Part shown: positions 36,996-44,626 of the stretch, one piece after another
Numbering within the stretch: position 1 is the first letter of the stretch
Layout: each line of letters opens with the position of its first letter
Assembly: GCA_017312345.1 (NCBI GenBank)
Contig: BLAA01000001.1
Location: 992,001-1,056,000, forward strand
Origin: Candidatus Denitrolinea symbiosum
Lineage (GTDB): Bacteria > Chloroflexota > Anaerolineae > Anaerolineales > Villigracilaceae
Reading direction: 5' to 3'
Length of the DNA: 64,000 nucleotides
Program-made: the position numbers and the translations under genes
Notes under the pieces: model-generated
Seen by the model: the letters and a program-made list of their open reading frames with translations, nothing else
Database searches by the model: none
Told to the model about the DNA's origin: nothing

Positions 36996-38162
36996 ATGAT
37001 CACCATTCAACAAGATACCTTGCACGCCGCGCTGAACGCTGTGACGCGCGCCAGCCTCAAGAGTTCCCTGATGGCTGCCTTTTCGCTCGTGCGGCTGGAC
37101 GCCAACACCAACGGCGTCATGCGCCTGTCCTGTTTCAACGGCGAGACCGCCGCGCGCGCCGCGGTGAACGTGGACTGCAACGAAGATCTGTCTGTGAGCG
37201 TGGATGCCATGACCTTGAAAGCCGTGGTGGAGACCCTCGCGGGCGAAATCTGCCTGTCCGTGGAACAGAACTCGCTCATCCTGCAAGGCGCCTCCACAAA
37301 AACCACCCTGCGCATCGTGGACGAGCCGCTTCCCGTCATCGGCGAGGAAAGTATTCAAACCATTGCCACGCTCTCGGGCGTCACGTTCCGGAGTCTTGCA
37401 CGCGTCCTGGCCTTTGCCTCCACGGATGATGCGCGTGCAGTCTTACAGGTACTGCATCTGATGTTGGATCAGGAATCCGTGATCGCACAGACAGCCGATG
37501 GATACTCCGCCGGTTACGTGCGCGAAAGCATCGAGGGACCAGCAGAACCCACCTCGGTTTCCCTGCCCCTGAGTTTTGCCCGCGTGCTGTCCACGCTGGT
37601 GGATGACCGCGACAAGATTCGCCTGGGAACTTCAGGACCCAATCGCTACATCTTCCAGATCACGAATGCAGAGAGTTCCAAAGACCTGACTCTGGCGACC
37701 GTCACCTCCGCGGAGAACTTTCCCTCCGCGCAGATCACGACCCTGATCGAAGAGGCGAGAAACAATACAATCGCTCACCTTCAGGTGCAACAGAACAGCC
37801 TGATGCAGTCCATCCGCATGGTGAACGCGATGGGCACGCAAAGCACGTTCATCAAGGCCGTGAACGGCGCGGCGAAGATCGCCTCTGCGGAAACCGAGAC
37901 CGGACAGGCGCGCAACATCCTGGAAGGTACAGCCAGCGGTGAAGACACCAGTATCTGGCTGTCCGCCGTTTTTCTGAAACGCGCGGCGGAAGCCTGCAAG
38001 GGCGAACTAGCCATCCGGATCAGCGGCGGGCAGAAACCCATCCTGACCGAGGCGGGCAGTTTCACGGCGGTCATCATGCCAATGATGGTGGAGGGGAACA
38101 AGGATCCCTTCCCGGAGGATGAAGCCATCGCGATCCGCCTGCCTGAAATGGCAATGGCATAA
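36996..38162 (+). CDS. DNA polymerase III beta (sliding clamp)-like protein
   Basis: 388 aa from ATG 36996 (AGGAGA at 6-8 nt; the frame is open upstream to 36837 inside ssb). It begins MITIQQDTLHAALNAVTRAS and has three repeated clamp-fold segments, matching DnaN length (about 370-390). A C-terminal MPMMV-(x)-EGN segment resembles the usual VMPM(R/K) block. Clamps tether polymerase to DNA. An extra dnaN next to ssb and primase is typical of large plasmids, phages and ICEs, so this is likely a dedicated paralogue. Confidence 0.82.
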   Translation: MITIQQDTLHAALNAVTRASLKSSLMAAFSLVRLDANTNGVMRLSCFNGETAARAAVNVDCNEDLSVSVDAMTLKAVVETLAGEICLSVEQNSLILQGASTKTTLRIVDEPLPVIGEESIQTIATLSGVTFRSLARVLAFASTDDARAVLQVLHLMLDQESVIAQTADGYSAGYVRESIEGPAEPTSVSLPLSFARVLSTLVDDRDKIRLGTSGPNRYIFQITNAESSKDLTLATVTSAENFPSAQITTLIEEARNNTIAHLQVQQNSLMQSIRMVNAMGTQSTFIKAVNGAAKIASAETETGQARNILEGTASGEDTSIWLSAVFLKRAAEACKGELAIRISGGQKPILTEAGSFTAVIMPMMVEGNKDPFPEDEAIAIRLPEMAMA

Positions 38163-38184
38163 CCACCGAAAACAAATCGTTTCG

Positions 38185-38217
38185 AGACGGCGTGGCGTCG
38201 ATGATGTCACGCCGTCT
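38185..38217 (+). promoter_or_regulatory. intergenic hairpin
   Basis: AGACGGCGTG (38185-38194) pairs with CACGCCGTCT (38208-38217), followed by TCGTTTCCCAGGAG, the Shine-Dalgarno of the radC-like gene. Confidence 0.65.
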
Positions 38218-38235
38218 TCGTTTCCCAGGAGACTC

Positions 38236-38955
38236 ATGATTACCACCAACAACCAGTTACTCCTTCACACACCCACCCATTACGAACAGCCCAAACTGAA
38301 GACCATACCCCTGCGCGAGCAGCCCGCCTATCGCGTCGCGCAAAACGCAACCGCCTGCAATCTCACGGAACTCATGGCGGCGGTGATTGGCGGGCAAAGG
38401 CAGATCGAGATCGCGCAGGCTCTGCTGGCGCGTTTCGAGGGAGACATCCGCCGTTTGTATCAGGCGCACCCGATGGAACTGGCGAAGGTCAAGGGCATCA
38501 GCCAGGCGACCGCGGTTCGGATCAAAGCCGCGCTCAATCTGGGCTTGCGGCTCAACCTTCCCAATGAAGAACGCCCCACGATCAATTCTCCCGCAGACGC
38601 CGCCGCGCTCGTTCAACACGACATGAGCCTTCTGGAAAAGGAGCACCTGCGCACATTGCTTCTGGACCGGCGCAATCGCGTGCTGGAAATCGTGGAGGTC
38701 TATCAAGGGTCGGTGAATTCCTCACAGGTGCGCGTGGGCGAAATCTTTCAGGCAGCCGTGGGGCGAATGGCATCCGCCCTGGTGGTGGTACACAATCACC
38801 CATCGGGGGATCCGACTCCTTCGCCCGATGATGTCGCTGTGACGCGCGCCATCGTGCAGGCGGGCAAGTTGCTGGACATCGAAGTGCTCGACCACCTCGT
38901 GATCGGCCAAGGCAGGTGGGTCAGCCTCAAGGAACGCGGGATGGGCTTCACGTAG
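38236..38955 (+). CDS. RadC-like JAB-domain protein
   Basis: 239 aa from ATG 38236. A helix-hairpin-helix segment (MELAKVKGISQATAVRIKAA) is followed by a JAMM/RadC domain with VVHNHPSGDPTPSPDD, carrying the metal-binding His-x-His and Asp. RadC-type proteins are common on mobile elements and are linked to recombination or DNA repair, with no settled enzymatic role. GGAG lies 5-6 nt upstream of the start. Confidence 0.88.
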   Translation: MITTNNQLLLHTPTHYEQPKLKTIPLREQPAYRVAQNATACNLTELMAAVIGGQRQIEIAQALLARFEGDIRRLYQAHPMELAKVKGISQATAVRIKAALNLGLRLNLPNEERPTINSPADAAALVQHDMSLLEKEHLRTLLLDRRNRVLEIVEVYQGSVNSSQVRVGEIFQAAVGRMASALVVVHNHPSGDPTPSPDDVAVTRAIVQAGKLLDIEVLDHLVIGQGRWVSLKERGMGFT

Positions 38956-38963
38956 GAGGATCC

Positions 38964-39344
38964 ATGCCGATGCAACTGATGCTCGACTTCACTCCCAAAC
39001 CGCTTTTCCAGCCCAAGCCAGTCGCCAGAAACACAAGCTGGGTGGATGTGAGCGATATTGCGAGAGGGACGGGTTTCACACTTCCAGTTGAAGTGAGCGT
39101 GTCCTTGAGCGATGCCCTTGCGCCCCTGCAAACGGAGGACGAAGCGGAGTACGACCAGCGCCTCTACGATGCCCTGTGGCTCGCGCATCATTATCTCTCG
39201 CTGGACCAACGCCAATCCATCACATTCACCTTCGACTTTCTGCGAGAAGACTCGCGCGGCGGAAAGTTGACGGAGGCCAGCCTGCGATTGCGGGTCGAAG
39301 AGCAAAACCAGCTTGTACTGATCGGCTTGCCGCAAGATTTCTAG
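38964..39344 (+). CDS. 126-aa protein, DUF6573-like
   Basis: ATG 38964 follows TAGGAGGATCC. The segment WVDVSDIARGTGFTLPVEVS resembles the DUF6573 core, a family found next to radC and anti-restriction genes on plasmids. Function unknown. It starts 8 bp after the radC-like gene. Confidence 0.6.
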   Translation: MPMQLMLDFTPKPLFQPKPVARNTSWVDVSDIARGTGFTLPVEVSVSLSDALAPLQTEDEAEYDQRLYDALWLAHHYLSLDQRQSITFTFDFLREDSRGGKLTEASLRLRVEEQNQLVLIGLPQDF

Positions 39345-39352
39345 GAGGCAAC

Positions 39353-39748
39353 ATGGCTTTCTATCTTGGCAGGCGCGGACCGGACGATCTCGTCCTGTTC
39401 CGCTCCTCTACAATCCCAACCAAAGAGTCGCATGGTCATCTGTATACGGCAGTGATCGGTCCGTTCAAGAGCAAGGTCGGGGCGAGTTACTTTGCCCGCT
39501 ATGGACGGAACAACCCGCACATCCGCACGGCAGACGATGCCGAACGCCTGGCGCGCGCAGACCCGCGCATGGAACAGGCAATCGTCGAGGAAAGCATGAC
39601 CGACGAGGAACTGGCGATTGCGCTGGAGTGCGACGCGCAGGATCAAGCCGAATATTCCCCACAACTCAACCTGCCGTTTCAATCCCGGCAGGAATTTTTT
39701 CAAACACAAGGAGCAATCTCATGCCCAACTGGTGCGAGAACGAACTGA
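39353..39748 (+). CDS. 131-aa hypothetical protein
   Basis: ATG 39353 follows AGGAGG. N-terminus MAFYLGRRGPDDLVLFRSST suggests a small beta-alpha domain; no family recognised. It overlaps the next gene by 28 bp. Confidence 0.6.
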   Translation: MAFYLGRRGPDDLVLFRSSTIPTKESHGHLYTAVIGPFKSKVGASYFARYGRNNPHIRTADDAERLARADPRMEQAIVEESMTDEELAIALECDAQDQAEYSPQLNLPFQSRQEFFQTQGAISCPTGARTN

Positions 39749-40416
39749 CCATCACCGGTCCCGATGTACGCAAAGTCTTGGAAGCCATTCGCTCCGAATC
39801 ACATGCAGATGAGGATGCCCGCGTCCTGGATTTCAACCGGATCATTCCCTACCCAAAGATATTCAAGGATATGGATCAGCGCGCGCAGGTCTACCGCGAA
39901 AGACTCTCCGCAATCGCAAAGGATGATCCGCACCGCAAGCAAAAACTGGAATCCCTGGCCGCCGAATATGGCGTAGAACCCGGCGCGCCCTGGATTAAGG
40001 ACGGCTACAACTCCGGCGGTTATGAGTGGTGCTGTGAGAATTGGATGACGAAATGGAACGCAACGCGCGTCCATCTCACAACCCGCGAAGACACGTCGCG
40101 GGATTCGTTCCACAAGACCGTCGCCTGCTCGCACTGCAAAACGAGTCACAAGATCGAAGGCATGACAATCCTGACCTGCGCGCAATGCGGCGCGCCACTG
40201 CCGGACGATCCGCCCATCCGGGCATTCCTGGAATTCGACACCGCCTGGAGCCCGCCCGTACCCGTCATCGAAAAACTGGCAGGCATGTTTCCGGACCACG
40301 AGTTCGACCTGAAATACTATGAGGGCGGGATCGGGTTCTGCGGTCACGCCCGCTGGTCCGGCGGCGAGGAACAGTTCCACGAGCAGGACGAATACAGCGG
40401 CCCGCGCGGCGGATGA
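39721..40416 (+). CDS. Api92/YubB-like protein with zinc ribbon
   Basis: 231 aa from ATG 39721 with AAGGAG upstream. The opening MPNWCENELTITGP is characteristic of the Api92/YubB (DUF1281) ferredoxin-fold proteins of phages and plasmids, as is the later FDTAWSPPVPVIEKL. A four-Cys zinc ribbon (CSHCK ... CAQCG) sits in the middle, which is unusual for that family. Function unknown. Confidence 0.75.
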   Translation: MPNWCENELTITGPDVRKVLEAIRSESHADEDARVLDFNRIIPYPKIFKDMDQRAQVYRERLSAIAKDDPHRKQKLESLAAEYGVEPGAPWIKDGYNSGGYEWCCENWMTKWNATRVHLTTREDTSRDSFHKTVACSHCKTSHKIEGMTILTCAQCGAPLPDDPPIRAFLEFDTAWSPPVPVIEKLAGMFPDHEFDLKYYEGGIGFCGHARWSGGEEQFHEQDEYSGPRGG

Positions 40417-40456
40417 TTTCAATCTTCAACCACAAAAATCCAAAAGGAGCATTTCC

Positions 40457-41224
40457 ATGTCCCATTATTACACTGAGCACCAGCGCATGAAGCCCGTGCT
40501 CGACCTGGCGCGCAAACTGGATATTGCCACCAATCCGCATCCCGCCGCGATCTTCGAGGCTGGGAACGGTGGCTTTCAAGTTTGGTGCACGCCATTGGAT
40601 CATCCCCAGGGGTGGAACGGAATTACGATGAACTCCGGTGCATTTTCCAAGCCCTGCGAATACGTGGGCAGCGTGCACTGGAAATGGGAGGATGACAAAA
40701 TCGTGGCTCTCGAAATTGAAACAACGGCGTACGCGCTTGCAGACCAGAAGCCGGACGAATACACCCAGTCCATGAACCTCTCGTTAAACGATCACCGCCG
40801 CACGATCTTCAACCGCGACGCGGACATCGAGTGGCTCAAGGAAAAAGTGACCTGGCTGTTCGCCGAGGCTGGAGCGCCTCTGCTACCGTTCGAGTATGAG
40901 CAGGCGGCGCTTTCTCAAATCGGACCCTACATCCTCGCCCATTACATCTCTGATGCAGATGAATACGTGGTGATCGTCTCGCCCGAATTGGATCCGCAGG
41001 AATTTTGCAAGCCCGGTTATGAGGTCGCGCGCACGCTGGAGATTTGGCGAGCCGGCGAGTTCCCCGCCGACGTGCCTCTGCGTCCGGATTACGAATACCA
41101 GGAGGCGGATACCGAACCCGACGAAGGTCCGCTGGTGGAACAGTATGAAAACGCCTCCCGCCTCGGCGATGACGGCTGGCTCGAAGCAGCGTTCGAAGAC
41201 AGTATCAGCGGCTGGAGCGAATAG
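40457..41224 (+). CDS. 255-aa hypothetical protein
   Basis: ATG 40457 with AAAAGGAGC upstream. Mixed alpha/beta, acidic C-terminus (YQEADTEPDEG). No family recognised. It is part of the run of small accessory proteins between radC-like and methyltransferase-helicase genes. Confidence 0.65.
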   Translation: MSHYYTEHQRMKPVLDLARKLDIATNPHPAAIFEAGNGGFQVWCTPLDHPQGWNGITMNSGAFSKPCEYVGSVHWKWEDDKIVALEIETTAYALADQKPDEYTQSMNLSLNDHRRTIFNRDADIEWLKEKVTWLFAEAGAPLLPFEYEQAALSQIGPYILAHYISDADEYVVIVSPELDPQEFCKPGYEVARTLEIWRAGEFPADVPLRPDYEYQEADTEPDEGPLVEQYENASRLGDDGWLEAAFEDSISGWSE

Positions 41225-41234
41225 ATCAAAATCC

Positions 41235-41270
41235 GCTCGGAGGGCGCCGATGTCGCCCTCCGAGCTTTTT
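41235..41270 (+). terminator. intergenic hairpin with T-tract
   Basis: GCTCGGAGGGCG (41235-41246) pairs with CGCCCTCCGAGC (41254-41265), followed by TTTTT. It is terminator-shaped, yet the next gene's GGAG starts directly after it, so partial read-through is expected. Confidence 0.75.
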
Positions 41271-41282
41271 GGAGAACCAACC

Positions 41283-41690
41283 ATGACCACACTCTTTCAA
41301 GAAACCATTGAACATCTGTTGAAGTCCCACCATCTGCTGGACGCCTTTCAGACCCGGGAAGATTTTCACGTCCGCTTCGACATGCCCCCATACCAACCCC
41401 TGGTGATCGAGCGGCACGGCGAACTGATCAGCGTCGCGCACTATTACGAACAGAACGGCGACTTAATTGCTGACCCAGATGTAGAACTGCATTACCCATC
41501 CTGGACACCGACTGCGATCACCCAGGCTCTCGGATATCGCCGTGGGAAATTCATCGAGCGCGATGGCAAGACCTATGTGGACGCTCGCTTCCACAAGGAA
41601 GTCTCATCCTTCCTGGCGCTGTGGGCGCGGAATATCAAGGCGCAGGGTTGGGCGGTGAAAGGACAGGTGCACCATGACGAACGCGACTGA
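41283..41690 (+). CDS. 135-aa DUF6908-like protein
   Basis: ATG 41283 with GGAGAACC upstream. It resembles DUF6908 (phage and plasmid accessory family), with FHVRFDMPPYQPLVIERHGE and VAHYYEQNGDL. It overlaps the next gene by 17 bp. Function unknown. Confidence 0.6.
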   Translation: MTTLFQETIEHLLKSHHLLDAFQTREDFHVRFDMPPYQPLVIERHGELISVAHYYEQNGDLIADPDVELHYPSWTPTAITQALGYRRGKFIERDGKTYVDARFHKEVSSFLALWARNIKAQGWAVKGQVHHDERD

Positions 41691-42129
41691 ACCCAACATC
41701 CGCTTTCGCTACCTGTACCGCGATGCCAGCAACTACAAACAGCACGGCGAGGCGGTTTTCACCAACCACGACCTCATGCCTGTCGAGGAAATCGAGAAGC
41801 AAATCCGCGCCTTTCTGAAGGAGGGCGAATACTTCATCGCTCAGCAGGTGAACATCGAGGAATGGTTCTTCGACGCCCTGTATGAGGACGACCATCCCTG
41901 GCACGAGTTCAGCCGGGTGGAAGCCACAACCGCGCCTGCCTTCGATCCCGAGAACTGGAGCGAACACCAACACAAGAGAGACATCCGGGAATTCATTGCG
42001 GAATTGGAAACGGCGCGACGCTCAGGCTGGGACGAAACGAGGGTGCGCCCGGATGTCGCCCGGCTGCTGGCGAGGCAAAAGGATGAGTTGAAGCGGAGAT
42101 TCGAGGCGGGGGAGGATGTTCTGAAATGA
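41674..42129 (+). CDS. 151-aa hypothetical protein
   Basis: Begins MTNATEPNIRFRYLYRDASN; a helical C-terminus rich in Arg/Glu (RQKDELKRRFEAGEDVLK). No family recognised. It overlaps the next start by ATGA. Confidence 0.6.
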   Translation: MTNATEPNIRFRYLYRDASNYKQHGEAVFTNHDLMPVEEIEKQIRAFLKEGEYFIAQQVNIEEWFFDALYEDDHPWHEFSRVEATTAPAFDPENWSEHQHKRDIREFIAELETARRSGWDETRVRPDVARLLARQKDELKRRFEAGEDVLK

Positions 42130-42449
42130 ACGCATCCAAACCCGATCTGGTCATCCTGCCGTTCATAGCCTTGATCCGGGGAACATCCATTCATCTCACG
42201 TTCGAGCAGGCCATCGAGATGTTGAGCAAGGGAGATGGAACGCAGGTGCAAATCGAGCGCAGTTACCCCGGCGCGCCGCACGCCCTCGGCTGGACGATCT
42301 TCCGCCGCACTGCCGTGAAATACCTCTACGAAAACGAACCGCTCTTCCGCTTCGAGCGTGGCGCGCGGGCATATATCCGCAAGGCGTATGCCATCCGCTA
42401 TTCGCTCAACGGCGACGATTGTCTCACCCATTCCCATTTACATCTCTAA
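42126..42449 (+). CDS. 107-aa hypothetical protein
   Basis: Starts by ATGA overlap with the previous gene. Small alpha/beta protein, basic, no recognised motif. Coupled translation is likely. Confidence 0.55.
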   Translation: MNASKPDLVILPFIALIRGTSIHLTFEQAIEMLSKGDGTQVQIERSYPGAPHALGWTIFRRTAVKYLYENEPLFRFERGARAYIRKAYAIRYSLNGDDCLTHSHLHL

Positions 42450-42460
42450 AGGAGAAATCC

Positions 42461-43027
42461 ATGTACGACTACATGATCGAAGAAATGGCGGATGCCATCA
42501 CAAAAGATCTCCGCGTGGACAACAACGATGCGCTTCGCGTCCTCCATCAATTCTGGGAGGACAAGATCGCCCACGTCTGGCAGGTGGACGACGTGCTGGA
42601 ATGCGCCATGAATGCCGGAAAACCGATCACCAGGGCGGACGCCCTGGAATTGTTGCAGAACATCTTCGAGGATCTCGACTCCGAACTGGGCATCACATGG
42701 ACGACCCTCGAGGTTGAATTGCAGGAGTATCACCTGAACTGGAAACGACTGCCTGTTGATCAATACACCGAAGTGATCGGTGTCTTCAAAGTCTGGCGGC
42801 AGGGGAACCCGGTCGCCCACCAGGTTGGACTCTTTCCGGACCGTATCGAGGGCAACCTGCCGAAAGCCATCGCGCTTGCCAAATCCATGGCGGATGAAAA
42901 ACCCGGTGCGCCGATCCTGATCGGCTGCGAGCCGCGGCAATCCGACAAAGTCGAGCCGTGGCTGGAAGTGATTCGGGCGGAGGAGGGCGCGCAGATCGAG
43001 GAAAAGGAGAAGCCATGCACGCGGTAA
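42461..43027 (+). CDS. 188-aa hypothetical protein
   Basis: ATG 42461 with AAAGGAGAAATCC upstream. The N-terminal half is helical (MYDYMIEEMADAITKDLRVD), the C-terminal half mixed. No family recognised. Confidence 0.6.
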   Translation: MYDYMIEEMADAITKDLRVDNNDALRVLHQFWEDKIAHVWQVDDVLECAMNAGKPITRADALELLQNIFEDLDSELGITWTTLEVELQEYHLNWKRLPVDQYTEVIGVFKVWRQGNPVAHQVGLFPDRIEGNLPKAIALAKSMADEKPGAPILIGCEPRQSDKVEPWLEVIRAEEGAQIEEKEKPCTR

Positions 43028-43074
43028 AGCCAGGACAACGCACCCACATCCTGACCATACATTCAAAGGAGTGA
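43015..43074 (+). CDS. possible 19-aa coupling ORF
   Basis: ATG 43015 has AAAAGGAGA at 5 nt and the frame ends in AAAGGAGTGA, which is the Shine-Dalgarno of the next gene. Its position suggests a translational coupler between the flanking genes. It may be chance. Confidence 0.25.
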   Translation: MHAVKPGQRTHILTIHSKE

Positions 43075-43077
43075 AGT

Positions 43078-44157
43078 ATGTATCACTGGACCCAACCCTA
43101 CGAAGACGACTATATCAAGGAACGGATCGAGGAATTGAGACAGGCGCAGGAGAACGCCGCGCGAAACGGCAAAATCCTGGTCGCCCCCTACGAGCAATTC
43201 TGGCTTCCGGTCTTGAACGACATGCCGGATGTGGAATATCTTGGTAGGCAAACGCACCGCGCGCCCTATGGGACGTTCGAACCTGCGGCCGATATGCCTT
43301 TTCATGGCGCGTTGTGGTTCACCCCGGAACCCGGCGCTGATCTCCCGCCTGCGTTGAAAAACATCAAGGAATGGATGCCCGCCGGCGCGGTGGTAGACAT
43401 GAACGCCCGCACGGTGAAAATCCAGGTGGAGGAGATCGAGATCACCTTCACCAGCATTGACGTCAGCCTGAACGCGCATGAACTGCTGAGGGAGATCAAC
43501 CGCGAACTGGTGCGCGTCAATGCGGGCGTGTATGTGTGGAGGATCGAGCCGGTGGATGAGGCCTCTCCCGTGCGCCATCTGTATCCTGACGGACGGATTC
43601 CCGTTCTGAGCAACGCGCACACGCGCGCCGACGTGACCGGTTTCGCCCTCCTGGCGGATCGTCCCTACCAGCGCACGCTCGTTTACGTTGGGATCGCCGC
43701 CCACAAGACCAGCGTGGAGAGTCTGTGGGCTTCGCTGATCCGCGGACGCGGCGGGTGTTCCCTGCGCGGCGCGTCTGTGTTGGCAGATGGCGAGGTGAAG
43801 ATGGTGACCCAGCCATTGGCGGAATTCAATGTCCTGCACACAGGCATCATCTGCCGCAAGGCTCTGCCCGGCAAGTGGGAGGCAAAGGACGATGCGGTCT
43901 ATGCCCTGGTCTTTGAACAAGGAACAGACGTTGAGTCGGATTTGCAGTCGCTGGCGTTGAAACGCTTGCAGGAGGCCCTGGCATTTCCCATACCGGACAC
44001 GTGGGCTAAGGCCCTGTGGGAACATGCGCTGGAGGCGGAATACATCCAGCGTCTGGAAACCGGTGGGGATTGCCGCGGCGGAGTAAGAATTGATTTGACC
44101 AAACCCTGGCAGGAACTGGTGCAGAACCTGCTCGCGCAGGAAGCCCTGAAAGTGTAG
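43078..44157 (+). CDS. 359-aa hypothetical protein
   Basis: ATG 43078 follows AAAGGAGTGAAGT. Mixed alpha/beta with a central beta-rich part and helical C-terminus. The segment LVYVGIAAHKTSVESLWASL suggests a small-molecule or nucleic-acid binding fold; no family recognised. Confidence 0.65.
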   Translation: MYHWTQPYEDDYIKERIEELRQAQENAARNGKILVAPYEQFWLPVLNDMPDVEYLGRQTHRAPYGTFEPAADMPFHGALWFTPEPGADLPPALKNIKEWMPAGAVVDMNARTVKIQVEEIEITFTSIDVSLNAHELLREINRELVRVNAGVYVWRIEPVDEASPVRHLYPDGRIPVLSNAHTRADVTGFALLADRPYQRTLVYVGIAAHKTSVESLWASLIRGRGGCSLRGASVLADGEVKMVTQPLAEFNVLHTGIICRKALPGKWEAKDDAVYALVFEQGTDVESDLQSLALKRLQEALAFPIPDTWAKALWEHALEAEYIQRLETGGDCRGGVRIDLTKPWQELVQNLLAQEALKV

Positions 44158-44166
44158 GAGGATGTC

Positions 44167-44556
44167 ATGTTCCAAACCGTTTCACCTCAACAAATCTTCG
44201 ACCCGCGTTTTTGGCAGGTCTCGGAGGACAACGCCGCCTACTGGCTGGCGCAGTTGCGCAAAGCCGACTGGCAATACCTGCTGACGTTCATTGATGTGAA
44301 ATTGCCGGTGAAAACAAAGAAGCAGGCGATGGCGGAGGCTGCCTTGCAGCATTACGAGTTTGTTGTCTGCGAGAGACGCGGGGACGTCTGGCAGTTGTGG
44401 ACAGAGTTGCGCCAGACGCATCGCCTCCTGCTCATCCAGTTTCGCCACTCCGAGTCCGACTGGTCGCGCGGCATGGCGGAGTTCGTCCATTTGGGGAAAG
44501 GCGAGCCGCTGGGTTTTGTGAACATCGCCGGGCGGTTGTTCTGCCGTGTGAAGTAA
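44167..44556 (+). CDS. 129-aa hypothetical protein
   Basis: ATG 44167 with AGGAGGATGTC upstream. Begins MFQTVSPQQIFDPRFWQVSE. Small soluble protein, no family recognised. Confidence 0.6.
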   Translation: MFQTVSPQQIFDPRFWQVSEDNAAYWLAQLRKADWQYLLTFIDVKLPVKTKKQAMAEAALQHYEFVVCERRGDVWQLWTELRQTHRLLLIQFRHSESDWSRGMAEFVHLGKGEPLGFVNIAGRLFCRVK

Positions 44557-44574
44557 TAACCAAAATTCAACTCG

Positions 44575-44602
44575 ATCCCCCATGCCAATCGGCGTGGGGG
44601 AT
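44575..44602 (+). promoter_or_regulatory. intergenic hairpin
   Basis: ATCCCCCATGCC pairs with GGCGTGGGGGAT (12 bp with one G-T pair, loop AATC), followed by TTTCATTTCAAGAAGGAG, the Shine-Dalgarno of the methyltransferase-helicase gene. Confidence 0.7.
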
Positions 44603-44626
44603 TTTCATTTCAAGAAGGAGATTGGT

